Of a stretch of 64,000 bases of DNA, positions 43,872 to 56,180 are shown piece after piece. Position 1 is the first letter of the stretch, and every line of letters begins with the position of its first letter. Position numbers and translations under genes: made by a program. This DNA comes from Undaria pinnatifida (Eukaryota > Sar > Phaeophyceae > Laminariales > Alariaceae). The stretch spans positions 4,386,697 to 4,450,696 of the forward strand of contig JABAKD010000011.1 in the NCBI GenBank assembly GCA_012845835.1. Direction: 5' to 3'. The notes below the pieces were generated by a model. That model made no database searches, was not told the origin of the DNA, and saw only the letters and a list, made by a program, of their open reading frames with translations.

Positions 43872-44399
43872 CGCGGGGTAGCAAGTTTGGCAGAGCGGGC
43901 TGGAAAAGCGGGTGGCGTGCAGCACCGAACCTCAATGCACCGACGCGGGTGTACCTTTCGGTGCGCGCGCTGTGGTGTATCGCACCGAACCTCACCAACG
44001 CGGGTGTACCTTTTTTTTGCACGCACACAGTAAATATTTTTGGTGTGCGCACAGCCAGTAGTCAAGGAAGGCCCCTCCGTGCGCGGCTTGACCGTTTCAG
44101 CCGAGGGTTTTGGGAGCCCCCCCTCCTGAGTTTTCTCCTCCTCCTCTTCCTTTTGCTGGCCCTCGTGCGTGCGTTGCTGGAATCGGCACGCGGAGAAAAG
44201 GGGGGGGTGATTGGATCAGCAGCGTCAGAACTTCAGCCGATGCTAGGGATTGCTGTGATGCTGTGATTGATGGCGCGTAGAAGAAAAGGAGCGGTAGCAT
44301 CAGCGGCGTTAGAAACTGAGTTCACAAATCGTCTCCATCCCTCGCTACCCTGCTGCTCTCGTGTTCACGTGAAATATATAATAGAATAACGATAGAGAG

Positions 44400-44990
44400 G
44401 GCGTCATGACAGCGGTAAAATGAACCTCTCGCGAGTTAGACATGCACCGTGCAGCTGTTGATAAGAAATTGCTCATAGATTGTACAGCAGTGCTGCGTGA
44501 CACCCGTCGTGTTTCTATTGTGGATCGTGGTCGGGGGGGGGGGGCGTACTCATTTGTTGCTTGCCTCAGTCATTTGACCATTGACCATGCATCCCTTTCG
44601 AGACGGAGCACCGTTCCTACTCCTAATAGAGACACCTCCAACATTTGGGCGCTCATGACGCTTCTTCCATATACTACATAGAAACTGTTTGCTAATCCTA
44701 TCCCCATCCTGTTTCGCCGTCTGCGGCCACCATCTATCTCCTAGGATAGCGATCGTTTTCTCGCTATCTCTAGTCTGCCAAACTCTTCCATGTCACATAC
44801 GTCTAATTTCCTCATCTCCTCTAACGCATCAGCTCCTCCTTGTATATTTAATATTTCACATTCTCCTACTATGTGACTCCTGCTCTATTGTTGTGCGGGC
44901 AGATATTGGTGGCGGCGGGGGGGGGCTTTTGACGAGAAATTACTCACACGAATGTACCACTGGCACAGCAGTACTGCGTGACGGCACCTA
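44400..44990. repeat. Dispersed repeat R3, copy 2, with flanking duplicated segments
   Basis: 44530-44720 is the inverse of 16580-16790 (CATTTGTTGCTTGCCTCAGT, GAGACGGAGCACCGTTCCTA). Segments around 44455-44510 and 44935-44990 share GAAATT(G/A)CTCA and ACAGCAGT(G/A)CTGCGTGACG, so the block is bounded by related text. The stretch 44990-45920 holds M3 pieces and nothing coding. Confidence 0.5.
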
Positions 44991-45919
44991 AATTTGGTAC
45001 CAGTAGTAACTATGCTTAGGCTCGAGGCTTGCACGAAAAATAAGAAAATCGTTTTTTACTGCTGCACCGAAAATACGGTAGTATTTATAGTGGAGCTAGT
45101 AGGACACGCCGTGCGTGCCTCACGAAATAATGCAAACGTGAAACATGAGAAAATCGTTTTTTAATACTGAAATTACAGTCCTAGTGAAGGACACAGCGTT
45201 CCTCACAAAATAATGTGAGCCTGGCCCAAAGAGTTTCTCAACTCTTTGCGAATTTCAAAGGGGGAAGTGACAACGAAAAATGCGATGACAGCAGTATCAA
45301 GGGTACCAACCCAATGAAACGCAACAACCAATGTACGGGGAAGCCCCCTTCGTCTCGTACACAGTCTGCGCCAACCATGTCGTCGAAAAAGTGGTGAGCT
45401 CTACCGACAACAGCAGTAATATCGACATGTTGTCGAAAAAATGGTAAGCGCTACTGACAGTATCGGCCACTGATGACGTATACTGGTATTAATTAGCACG
45501 TATCTCTTATCTCGTACCAGGTTCGTACAAGTAGCTTGCCACTACGACAGAGCTCGTCTCTGTCAAGGATGGGCATCGGCACGGACACTGGGGGCCATGG
45601 GCTATGACTGCTGTCGGCCCTTGCGGCACACGCGTAGTCCCGTTCTGGGGACAAAACACTTGGAACTAGAGTCGGAAAAATAAGAGTCGGAAAAGGATTA
45701 AAGAAAGAGCTCCTCTAACAGCCTACGTTAGAACCTTTTGAACAGACTGGGGACTGGGGGCGCTGGATCTCGATGGGTGGAAAAACAGTTTCATGCGAAG
45801 AACACACTGCGTGGCTGGGGGGTGATAAAAGTTGCGTCCGAAGCATCACAACAACCCAAGGACAAGACGACAAGGGCGCTGCCTAATCCTGTAAATGTAC
45901 TGCTGGTGCGTGCTCACAC

Positions 45920-46520
45920 GAGTCGATACTCCAGGGGTGTCACGTATACAACATCCCCCGGTGATAACTTGAGTAGCCGTTCAGAATTTGACATAACGCA
46001 TTACCGAGCGAAATGACACACCAGTACCCTACAGAGCAGGGGGTGTGCTAACCGTGCTTACCACGGACTGCCACACTACCAGCACGCTGCAGAGCCGGGC
46101 GACTGACGGACTGCCACACTACCAGCACGCTACAGAGCCGGGTGACTGCCCCTGCCGGCCTAGAACCCCCCAGATGGTTGGGGTTAGGGATAGAAAAAGG
46201 TATAGGGTAGTGTTGGTCTGGGCTCTAGTCTGGACCGACATGCACGATTGGAAATGACCACAAACGACTGGTAGGAAGGTTGTTGCCGTGCCCGTCCTGA
46301 ATATCGAGGGAGCAACTATCTTTCGGGTGTCATACTGATTATGAGGCATGGCGCCGCAGAGTGTGTGGTATATAACGTGCCCGGGTGATAAATCGGGTGG
46401 TTGTTGAGGGATTTAATGTTTCTCATCACTCAGTCAGGTGGTACACTCCAGAGGCGGTGCACCTGACGTCCCCGGGGGGTATACAGCAGTATACACGTAT
46501 ACACGGTCATATGAGTACGG
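45920..46520. repeat. Dispersed repeat R4, copy 1
   Basis: It matches 48290-48860 over about 550 bases (GATACTCCAGGGGTGT, GGTTGGGGTTAGGGATAG, GTGTCATACTGATTATGAGG). Inside is a 46-base tandem (46066-46148: GGACTGCCACACTACCAGCA). A further shared part, CATCTAAATCCAGCACAACC, is at about 47225 against 49040. Confidence 0.6.
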
Positions 46521-47355
46521 TAGGCGGTTGACAAGACCAAATTTGAAATTATTTTGGTCGCGCAATCTGCGTCCCGAAAAACTCTTTTCCCACTGCAAGA
46601 ATTGGCCGACTCAAATTCCAAATAGTTTGTCCTCAAAACACGCATGATGCAGATCTGATGGGGGTATCGCGTACAGCGAAGCACGCGCATACAGCTAGCT
46701 CTTAACTAGGTGTCATACTGCTGCCGCGACCGCCTCGGTGCTTACTGCACACAGCAGCCAACTTGACCGTGTGTTCTCAAACCTCAAAATATACCCGATG
46801 AAGCATATGCCACGACTGGTAAAGCGACCTTGCAGACGGTACACCACGCACGGCACAGCAGCAGCAGCCGGACACGTTGTAACCGGCGTCCACTCTCGAT
46901 GATTAATCGTGCTTATTGCTCATTGCTACTCTGTGCGATTGACGAATATGCTCAGGACGAAAGCAGCTGTTGTTGTGTGTGTTGTCTTCACATTAAAACA
47001 GTGTTTTGCACCAGGAAAATCAAAGAACTCGACCCAATGCAGTACGAGTAGACTTCAATCTTATCTTCGCACAAATCATCCTTGAAATTATCGGTACTCT
47101 ACCACTGCACGCACGTACTATTCGCTGTTGCTGCGCTGCTGCTGCTGCGCTGCTGCTGCTGTACAATCGTTGACGTGGGTCAGGAGACGTGTGTGTTCTT
47201 CGCACTAAACTGACTTTTCCACCCATCTAAATCCAGCACAACCAGTGTCCGTGCTAATGGCTCTATGAGAGAGACGAGCTCTGTTACACACAACGAGATA
47301 GAGCTAAGCATTGCAAATACAGCAAGACGTGGAGTGCGCGGCATATGCGGACTTT
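46521..47355. other. Intergenic, no gene seen
   Basis: Mixed sequence with a CTG trinucleotide run at about 47128-47162. Confidence 0.5.
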
Positions 47356-47359
47356 CTAC

Positions 47360-47637
47360 TGTCAAGCTTCTGGACAAGCCGTGGTCACAGGTGTCGTCCC
47401 TTCTTCCCCCCGGTTCTTGCATTCAATTTTCATCGCGCATAGGGTTCAGCAATCCCACTGCTCGTCGATTTTTCATCGAGTGTTGCTTAATCACGCTCTC
47501 GCGTTTTCCGCAAGTCAATTTGTGCACAAGATAAAATCCCCGCGAATTTATACGAGTATGCACCCGGGGGGATTCGAATTCACGAAACTGACCTATACAA
47601 GGCTCGAGGATAACCTGATACGCCACCGGAGCGACCG
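47360..47637 (-). mobile_element. tRNA-derived SINE S1, copy 3
   Basis: On the minus strand: GTCGCTCCGGTGGCGTATCA (A-box side), GTGAATTCGAATCCCCCC (B box) and the S1 body down to GACAAGTC-type text near 47362. It is immediately followed by copy 4 in the same orientation. Confidence 0.75.
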
Positions 47638-47646
47638 ACTATCGTG

Positions 47647-47957
47647 GGTTTTTTTCTGTTCTTTTTTCCACACACATCTCTTTCCAGCTTCTGGACAAGC
47701 CGTGGTCACAGGTGTCGTCCTTTCTTCCCCCCGGTTCTTGCCTTCAATTTTATCGCGCATAGGGTTCAGCAACCCCACTGCTCGTCGATTTTTCATTGAG
47801 TGTTGCTAAATCACGCTCTCGCGTTTTCCGCAAGTCAATTTGTGCACAAGAAATTCTTCCCACAAATTTATTCGAGTATGCACTCGGGGGGATTCGAACT
47901 CACGAAACTGACCTATACCAGGCTCGAGGATAACCTGACACGCCACCGGGGCGACCG
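47647..47957 (-). mobile_element. tRNA-derived SINE S1, copy 4
   Basis: Minus-strand head CGGTCGCCCCGGTGGCGTGT, B box GTGAGTTCGAATCCCCCC, and an A-rich tail reading AAAAAAGAACAGAAAAAAAC at 47676-47647. The same order and orientation as copy 3 suggest either a tandem insertion into the tail or a segmental duplication. Confidence 0.75.
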
Positions 47958-48117
47958 GTATAAACTAGCACGGCGGTAAAACGTGAAGAATGCGAAAATA
48001 GCGGACTACGGACAGGCGGAAATATCAGTTTAATGTGAAGAACACACATCGGACTACAGACAGCCGCAGCAGACAGACGACGTCGACATGTCGACCGTGC
48101 GATGGTAGCGGGAGCAT

Positions 48118-48190
48118 ACGGTTGGGGGTAAGGGCTACTCCGCGGGGCAAGAGGAGGATTGAATGGTACGCCTCGAGGAAGGTATAATAC
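48118..48190 (+). pseudogene. Fragment of the LINE family seen at 8430-10256
   Basis: Translates VGGKGYSAGQEED-stop-MVRLEE, matching [20 protein letters not shown] of the larger copy. The DNA also matches at about three bases in four. No more of the element is recognised beside it. Confidence 0.6.
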
Positions 48191-48289
48191 CACCATCACA
48201 ATGCACTGTTAACCCGCTGACTATACCGTGTATGACAGCAGTGTATATGAATACCACCCCCCCGGTGATAACATTTGGGGGTCCAAACA

Positions 48290-48860
48290 TATATACCGTG
48301 GCGTGGGATACTCCTGGGGTGTGATACACAAAGTCACCCGGTGATAAATTGGGCAGTCGTTTCGAACTTATCAAAACTCGTTCCCGGGCGAGATGGATGC
48401 AATAGCAGTGATCACGAAAAGACTGCCACACTCCCAAGCACGCCGCGGAGTCGTGCGACACCCCTGCCGACCTCGAGCCTCTCAAAAGGGTGGGGGTTAG
48501 GGGTAGGATTGGGTATAGGGTCGTGTTAGTCTGGGCCGACATGCAAGATTAAAATTCACCATAAGCGACCGATAGGAAGGTTGTTGTTGCTGTGATTGCC
48601 CTGGTATTTCGGGTTAGCATATATCTTCGGGGTGTCATACCGATTATGAGGCATGACGCCGCAGAGGGTGTGTTATACAAAAACGAGCCCGGGTGATATA
48701 TCGGGTGGCTGTTTTGGGGGTTGAAACATATTTCATCACCCGGGTAGTATACTCCAGGGGTGTGACAGTAATCGTTGTTCTCATGATCAAGTCCGTGGTC
48801 ACAGGACAGACTATCTGTCACTCTGGATGTATACACAACGTACCGGATGGTACACATATA
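48290..48860. repeat. Dispersed repeat R4, copy 2
   Basis: Homologue of 45920-46520. It includes GGGGGTTAGGGGTAGG and GGTGTCATACCGATTATGAG, then CGGGTGATATATCGGGTGGC. Confidence 0.6.
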
Positions 48861-51320
48861 CACCGTCACATATATCCGGCACTCCCCTATTTTGAGAGAT
48901 ACAGCAGTGGTACGTCAGCAGTAGCAGTTAGCAGCAGCAGTAGCAGGAAAGCTCTGAGACCAGCCCGTATCATACGAGTGCGCACAATGTATTTATACGA
49001 GTGTATGTGTGCTCTTCACATGAAACTGTTGTTTGCACCCATCGACATCCAGCACAACCACAAGCGTCCATGCCGAATGCCGATGCCTCACCCTAGAGAG
49101 GAAAGCTCTGCGGTCACCAACTGAGACACAGAGACATACATTGCAAACCACAGCAACACAACCGTAGAAGTACCTGGTATGCACGAGTTTGGGCGAGCAA
49201 CAATGACGATGTGTGATCCCAAACGAAGGGATCCCTGTGTTTTGGCCGTCGTCGTCGATGCTTTGCTTGGCCGTCGTGGATGCTGTGCATTGGAAAAACG
49301 TACCACCCGTACAAGAAGAGATTTTTCGCGCTATCCTGGTTAATATGCGTTGCCCTGCTGCCGCGTTCCCAGCCCAACTTTAAATAACTTCAACACAGCA
49401 GTGGGCGATGCAAAAACTCGGTATATTTCATGATGCGGCGGGACCGGACAGCACCTGGACAGCCAACCTCAACGAGATACCGTGTGTACCATGGGCAGCG
49501 AGAAACGTAACGCACACGCTGAAAAAACAGAATATGACGGAGTACTCAGTACTTCGATGCCGAGATGGCACGTATTATAACGGTGTACCTGGTATGCGTA
49601 TACGTTCGAGAGCTCCGGTTCCACCTCCGAAAGCAGCACACAGCTAGGAGCAGAAAGCAGATACTCGTACGACACATAATGTATGTACTCGGACGAGAAA
49701 ATTATACACCGCAAAAAAAAGCTGCCCACGTTTACTCTTTGACTCGTAGTAGTGCCCTCAGTCGCTGATGCGCCCAGATCAACCTCATGCACAAAGGGCA
49801 GGAGCAACCTCGCCGCCAGACCACTACCGGCGTGGGTAGCGAGCGGTCGGGTTCGTTCTGCCTGGGAGCGTACGAACCTCATTCTGTCTGTCCGATGCAG
49901 CTGGCCGGTTGAGATGGTGGACTCTCGAACCACATGAGGTGGTGGAAGGTTTGATATCGCATAGGCAAACCGTATGCTGAGGCAATGCACGTAGATGTGA
50001 TACATTAATACTTGCAGTCGATGAAAATAACCGATCGGCACCTCACACGGCGGTGGCTATGCATAGTACCAGTACCTGTGTAGCATAGACTACTGCTGTA
50101 CCTGGCAGTCTGTAACACCACCTAGGCCCCAAGAAGGCGGCTGACATACACAGCAGTCGTGGTGCTCTTGTGGGCATACGGACATGTACGGACCAAGTTT
50201 TGACGCTCTCAATTCTCAGTTCTCGAATTATCTTTTACTGGTGCTGTTGTGGTGTGTTTGTTCGCACGCGCCTACTGCTGTTGCTGTATTTTGACGATAT
50301 TTGATTCGCAAAACCATCAACTGACTACGAGTAGACATGTCATGGGTCAAGCTAGTCCGACGCAGAGCAAAGGGGCTTTCCTCCTCCAACGTCACTACAA
50401 CGTCACTACAATCCCGGGACGGGACAAGACCCTGCCGGAAAGCAAAGCAGATCTTACATTTGATGCGCGCTCGCTCCTGTAGGCCTGCAGGATAGAAGCC
50501 TCCTCTCCTGTCCTTGCTGCTTGGCTCCGAAAAGGTAAGCACGACCGTGGTGAAAAAAAGTGGGAAGAGATACGTGAAAGCTCTCCGGTGTATATATATA
50601 CTTGAAGTCGTTGCACCCTCTCCTACGACGTGAGGGTACTGCCACACGACCGGTCGATGGGGCCCCTGCTAGTGAGCTGCTCCGCTTCTGTCGCGACCCC
50701 TACCGGGCGTGCGCAGGCTTTCTCTGAATTCGCAGCGGCCTCGAACTTTTTTTGTCACAAAAGTGCATACTTTCTGTGAGCGAACAGAAGTGTAGAATTT
50801 GCAGCTGGAAGTTTGTATGAGATATGGAAGGCTTGTTTTGAGCGGGGGCATATAGAGTCCGAGATGGCCTGACTTGTGCCAAGCTCGTTCTGCGTTCAGA
50901 TTTCAGTGCATCACATCGCAGCGGAGGCACCATCCCGCCACACAACAGGCCGAGAAACTCTACCACAACAGAGCTGCGGAGCGAATCTTAAAAGAGAGAG
51001 TCTCCGATACCGCTCGTTTCACACTCATCGCAAGCTCGATCGGGCTTTTTGGTATGTTTCGTCCGTTGCAACGTGCAACTTTACTTTGCGACAGAAGACG
51101 TTACAAATACTACTGCTGTATACAAAAGACAATCGAAGCAAAGCTATATCGTCGTAAAGCTGTGCTATTTACGCACAGAGAAGTCCGTGTGTAACCGCCG
51201 TACACCCCGCTGAATGGTGGTTACACAAGGACGACAAGGACGACTGGTGGTACACGATGCTCATCGCTTCACCCTTACTCGCAGCACACACCCACCACTG
51301 CCCGCACCCGCACCATTCTA
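48861..51320. other. Intergenic, no gene seen
   Basis: Several frames of 60-190 codons occur on both strands (for example 50041-49469 - and 50874-51194 +), but none has a recognisable motif or bias. A direct duplication of CGTCACTACAA occurs at about 50390-50410. Confidence 0.45.
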
Positions 51321-51325
51321 TAAAT

Positions 51326-51506
51326 CTTTCATCTTGTTTGACGAAGGATAGTCTAGACTAATATAGTCTATTAATAGTGTATTATTATTAGCTTTTTTAT
51401 TTCCTGCGGACCGAGTTGTCATCTTGTTTGACGAAGGATGTAGTCTAGACTCTGGACTAAAGAGTATTATCCCCTAGCTTTTTTATTTGCTGCGGACCGA
51501 GTGTGG
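51326..51506. repeat. Tandem duplication, period about 92 bases
   Basis: CATCTTGTTTGACGAAGGAT...GCTTTTTTATTT(C/G)CTGCGGACCGAGT twice, with indels in the middle around TAGTCTAGACT. Confidence 0.75.
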
Positions 51507-51686
51507 CCACATAGTCTCTATATCGTGCCGGCATCGTTTCCTATGGCCTATTTTACGGATATCATCCATCTGCTGTTTGGTATGATAGGTGCTGTCAAGA
51601 TTTATCGCAGCGGAACGTGGCATCATCGTGCGGGCACAGGTTGACGTTGCCGAATCCACAGCAAAGTGGTCAGATTTCGACGCCAT
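51483..51686 (-). CDS. Short ORF of uncertain coding status
   Basis: 67 codons from ATG at 51686 to TAA. The composition is protein-like (DSTYHTKQQMDDIRKIG, HRKRCRHDIETMW), but the last 20 residues overlap the tandem duplication. It could be a lost downstream exon of the zinc-finger gene or chance. No family is recognised. Confidence 0.15.
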   Translation of the reverse strand: MASKSDHFAVDSATSTCARTMMPRSAAINLDSTYHTKQQMDDIRKIGHRKRCRHDIETMWPHSVRSK

Positions 51687-52337
51687 GTGGAATTACGAGA
51701 ACACCCATCGCCAATAACCAGATAGATCAAGGGCGCACAAAAAAAAAAATCCCGGACACCTACCTACCCCCCCCCGCCCCGGGTCCGACGCCGAAAAAAA
51801 TGTTTTTTTTTCCCCGAGTTTCGTCGAATGTTGAGGCCGTTTAACGTCGTCTTGTGGCTTTTTGGTCATCAAGAAAGCACCATGGAGCACCATCGACGGG
51901 GGTTAGGACTTTTGCAAGGTTTTGTTACCGCACACAAGCGTGTTTTGCTGTGTCAAGTCCTGTTCTAATCTTGCTTTCTGGAAAAGGCCTCACGCATGTT
52001 GTATCAAACTTGGATTAAATGGACGCCACAGACAGACAGTACAACACGGTGGTAGTAGTGAAGCAGATGATCTTGCTTGCTATTTGTCGTTGCTCCCCCG
52101 CCTCCCCTCCAAGCTTCCCCCCCCTCCTCCTTTTTGCCCGAACGGCCAAGATCGGCCGTTGGAGAAACATGAAAAAATGGCCGATTTCGGCCGTGCAACA
52201 ATAATAATATTCCCTGCGATCATAGACGGACACCTTCAGGTGTTTGCAGAAACTGCCCGCATCAGCTCTCCCGCCCGAAGCAGGGCTCTCCTCTCTCCTC
52301 GTCTCACTCTACTTGCTCCCACGATCTTTTCTTATAC

Positions 52338-53722
52338 CTAACCCGGCCAAGACTGCTTACGCCTAAAATCACATTTGAGACAGCCCCGCCAGCCGAACCC
52401 TCGGCCGCCCCCCCCCCCTCCCCGCAAGGCTCTTCTTCTTCGTTTTCGTTTTCCAATTCTACTTTCTCTTCTTCTGCCACTTCCTCTTCCTCTTCCTCTT
52501 CCTCTTCCTCTTCCTCCTCTTCTTCTTCTTCCTCTTCCTCTTCCTCCTCCGATTCCTCTTTTCCCCACATCCTTTTCTTCCGCCTGACCCGACTTGTCCT
52601 GCGTTGGCCTGGGGCTACGCCAGAGGCACGCCCCACGGCTGCCCCCGCCCCCCCCCCCCGCCTCGTCCTCCTCCTCCTCCTCCTCCTCCTCCTCCTCCTC
52701 CTCTTCCTCCTCCTCCTCCTCCTCCTCCTCCTCCTCCTCCTCGTCGTCTCCATCATCGCCGTCCCTGTCGCCATCGCTTGATTCGCCCGAAGCGCCGGAG
52801 TCGTCTACGGGATTTCTGGTACTCCCGCCTTTGCGTTTCCCACGGACTATCACCGTGGTTGTTTGAGTACCACGCGCCCCACGCTTTTTTTTTAGATCCT
52901 TTTGTAGGCTTACTTTCACAGCGGTTTTCTCATCCTCGCTGACGACGATGCTCTTGAGGAAATCTTGGCCGACCGAATCATCCTTCCTCATCCTCACTTC
53001 TCCGGTGTGCTGTGTTTCCACGTGGCCATTCATAGAGTATTTCCACTCCCAGTGGTTATCACAGAATATGCACTTCAGCGGCGCATTAGTGCACGGCGAA
53101 GTCGGCGTGGATCGGAGTGCCGACCTCAGAGTTATTGAGGCGATTGGACCTTGGCTTTTGGCCAGTCTCGGCGCGAGCTGGCATCTGGAATGTATCCGCA
53201 GCGCTGCTTTGCCAGTCTGTGGTGCGTGCACCCAGGACTTACAGCCGTCGTTTCGGCCGCAGAATCCACACGTGCCGCTCCCCATCAAGCCCTGCGTGAT
53301 TGGTGTGCGGAACGCAGTACGGAATGTAGGTCAGGAACTCCGACGCGTTCCGTGTATTGCACGTTCGAAGATTCTGAGATTGCAGCAAACGATGGCTATG
53401 ATCAACCACTAGTCTAGACTACATACATAGAGTATTGGATTAAATTGAATGCACAGCCCACCTTGTCAAGGATGTGCCCCGCAACATGAAGCCGCATTCT
53501 TGACACCAGAATCTCCTTGGAACAGAACGTGCAGACGACTTTCCCCCCAATGCACGACGAGGAGGCCGTATTCGATGCTCCAGCCCCTTCTGATGCATGG
53601 GTGAGGTCAGCATGAAGAGGGAGCGGGTGGGGCTTGCCGGATGCCGTTGTGTCGGCTTGTGCAAGCTTGTGTACTGGCCCGGTTCGATCTCGTGGTGTCG
53701 GCGGCGTCTCGAGGACGATGTA
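52338..53722 (-). CDS. Zinc-finger protein with poly-Glu and Arg/Gly-rich tail (2+ exons)
   Basis: An upstream exon (open from 53722, donor GACAAG|GTGGGC at 53462) encodes a C2H2 finger: CTFCSKEILVSRMRLHVAGH (C-x2-C-x11-H-x3-H). Exon 2 (acceptor ATCACGCAG|GGCTTG, 53291, phase 0) continues GSGTCGFCGRNDGCKSW, then PCTNAPLKCIFCDNHWEWKY followed by SMNGHVETQH, a second C-x2-C...H-x4-H unit. After this come Lys-rich text (LQKDLKKKRGARG), about 30 Glu, and an Arg/Gly-rich tail ending at 52338. I recall the Cys/His layout from large fungal and algal families of unknown function, partly linked to mobile DNA; that link is not shown here. A nuclear, nucleic-acid-binding role is inferred. The N-terminus is uncertain: ATG 53807 is in another frame and would need a very short intron. 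Confidence 0.6.
52640..52745. repeat. CTC trinucleotide tract encoding poly-Glu
   Basis: Over 100 bases of CTC/CTT on the plus strand, read as GAG/GAA codons by the zinc-finger gene. A second TCT/CCT block is at 52435-52555. Length change in either would shift the frame of the tail, and the alternative frame also continues as Glu-rich. Confidence 0.9.
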
Positions 53723-53809
53723 CTACGCCCGTACAGTAGTGGCACCAAGTGTCACTGACCTCACACCTACGTTGCCGAGGGTTCGCCTCTTGTTCGACTA
53801 AACCCATTT

Positions 53810-55940
53810 TCCGCCGTGGGTGGCACCCAGTGCCTAGTCTATGGCCAAGTCACTTTGTTTTATATAGGAATTAGTGTTGCATGGTTCTTTATATAGGAAT
53901 TAGAGTTGCATAGTCCTTTATATAGGATTAAGTGTGCTGGCAGACCCCCCCCCCCCCCCCCCCCCCCCCTCCCTGCCGATCAAATGCAAAAACTGGAGGT
54001 AGGTGTCCAGGAGTTTTTTTTTGTGCGCCCTTGGATAGATGGATATTCTCGATCACGCACACACACGCGCGCGCGGCAATGGAGAAACGCGATCACCAGA
54101 AAGCAACCCCGGGATACGGAAGATCTGTGAGGAATATACCGGGTAGGGATCGGAACCCCCAGCTGCGTGATGAGTGATGAGTGAATTGCACCTTCCTTCG
54201 CTCCTTCGTCAGCACTACTTACAGCAGTAGTAGTAGACGTCTTCCTCGGAACCCCGAATAGATCCCAGCGGAAGTACCAGGCATGTCAGAATCGTCAGAG
54301 TTAAATCGTCATTGACCCCCGCACCTCGTACACCAATTCGTGGGTTCGGCTTGCCGGGTGTCCGTTACACGTTTTGAGACCCTTGGATCACGACCTAAAA
54401 ACGGCGGGTGCAATTTTATTAAGCGTCTACTGTACTGTGTGGTCACAGTAAGGATAGAACATGCAGCAGTACTATGTTATCACCGCGATGTGCGCTTGTC
54501 GCACCGCCCCCAGCTTTTTGCGGTTCGAAAGTTTTCCATACCCTGGCAGCGCCGGCCGCTTCGTGTTGAGGATGCTGTGTACCGGTAGTGACCATTTTTT
54601 GTCGGCATATTTCCCTCTAAAAATCAGTATGAAGCCTTAAAAAAGTGTAAGCCAGTTTTTCGCCCTGAGGGAAGTTGCAAGTTGCAGTGCGTGTGAGTTG
54701 CGAAGCATCGTATCTTCGACCCATAACACGAACCCTCCGAATAATTTTAGTCCCCTCCTGAGTATTTGTGCGGTCGTTCAGAAGGACGGCTACGTGCGTG
54801 AACCGTTGTGGCACGGTGACCCCTCGTATTGTTGTGTGGATGCGATCTGCCCCTCAGGAAGAACACCCACGATGTCTTTTTTTTGCTTTTCTCGGCTCGC
54901 ACATACTGATAAGACATCAAGGCGAGGCAAGCGGCATTCCCCAAGCGCGTTTGGGATATCCAAGTGCTACCCTTTTAAACAATATAGTAGGGTCTTCCTT
55001 TCACCGTGTGAATTCGGAGACAAAATAAATGTAGCGACCTCCGTTTACCACCAAGATAACTCTGCCCTGTTCCCGATTAAGCATGTGTACACTTCAGACA
55101 GTTTCGCCATAAATCAAGTTACAGGTAAATGGGTGTTGCTTTTGCTGCTTCTCGTGCGAGAGTGCGCATACGGCAGGAATGGACGTAGGCCCGACACGCA
55201 GGGCGTTACCCATGCATAGCAAATACCGTTACAGTATCTGTTACAGTGACGAAAGTGTCAAGGGGCTGCTGGAAATGAAAAGCGGGTCGCGCTCTGGTGG
55301 TCGGTGGAACAACATGATGTCGCTTAGCCGCTCGGTAAAGTCGCACTACTAATATTATTCTTGTACTCTGGGCCCGAGGTACGGTATTTTTCGAGCTGTG
55401 AATCGGCACGACTTAAGACACCAACAAGTTACTAAAGATGTCGGCCAAATAGTGAGTCGTTTCCCAGAGGTACCGACTATAATCCGTCTTATTGGGTTTC
55501 CATACCTGCGGGAAGGCTTGTTCAATGCGAGCTGTTTTTTTATTTCATCGGCGGAGTCCTTTGGGCTGGAGGGGAGCTAATGTGGCTCGTTTTCGCTGGG
55601 CTAAATTAGCAGAAAAACGCGAGCGTAACAATTACTGCCATGGCAGTGTATATCGCGAAACAAAACAGCACAACAGCTTTCGACTTGCAAAATAATTAGG
55701 GTAAACATGCGAAAAGGACGAAGCGTTCCAACTTACAAACATGTAGGGTTAGCGTTTGCGCGAGAATGCCCAAGCTGCTGGAAGCGCCCTAACGTGCTCA
55801 CCCTAACAACAACAACAACAACAACAAACCTCAACGACCCGAAGACCCTCTGTTTCAGACATCGGGTGACAGATTCAAACAAAGCTATTGCGCGGCATAT
55901 CTCTACGATGTTCGACTTCGCAACAGATTCTCACGACGAC
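53810..55940. other. Intergenic, no gene firmly seen
   Basis: A TTTATATAGGAATTAG tandem (53856-53930, three copies) is followed by a poly-C run. The frame 54698-55219 (+, 173 codons) is the longest here, with no recognisable domain; it is left uncalled. Confidence 0.45.
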
Positions 55941-55944
55941 GCAT

Positions 55945-56180
55945 GCCACGATAGAGGCACTTTTTGGCTGAAAAGTTTTCTGAATGACGGGGCTCCTTAA
56001 TCAAAAATCGTCGGAATTTCATCAACATTCTATAACATTTTTTGTTGCGTACCTAGGCCATGGGATTGTTCATCGGGCGTACGTTGTAGCGCTTTTATTT
56101 TTTCCCCATTCAGTTTTTGGGAGAGGTTGGAATTTTTGTGAATGACGGGTCTCCTTAACCCAAAATCGTCGGAATTTTAT
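55945..56180. repeat. Dispersed repeat R2, copy 3 plus a partial fourth
   Basis: CCACGATAGAGGCACTTTTT, GACGGGGCTCCTTAATCAAA and GTACCTAGGCCATGGG. GAATGACGGGTCTCCTTAAC then starts again at about 56140. Confidence 0.6.

Noticed and set aside
54698-55219. 173-codon plus-strand frame
   Set aside because: No motif, no codon bias that can be seen and no splice partner; probably chance in unique DNA.
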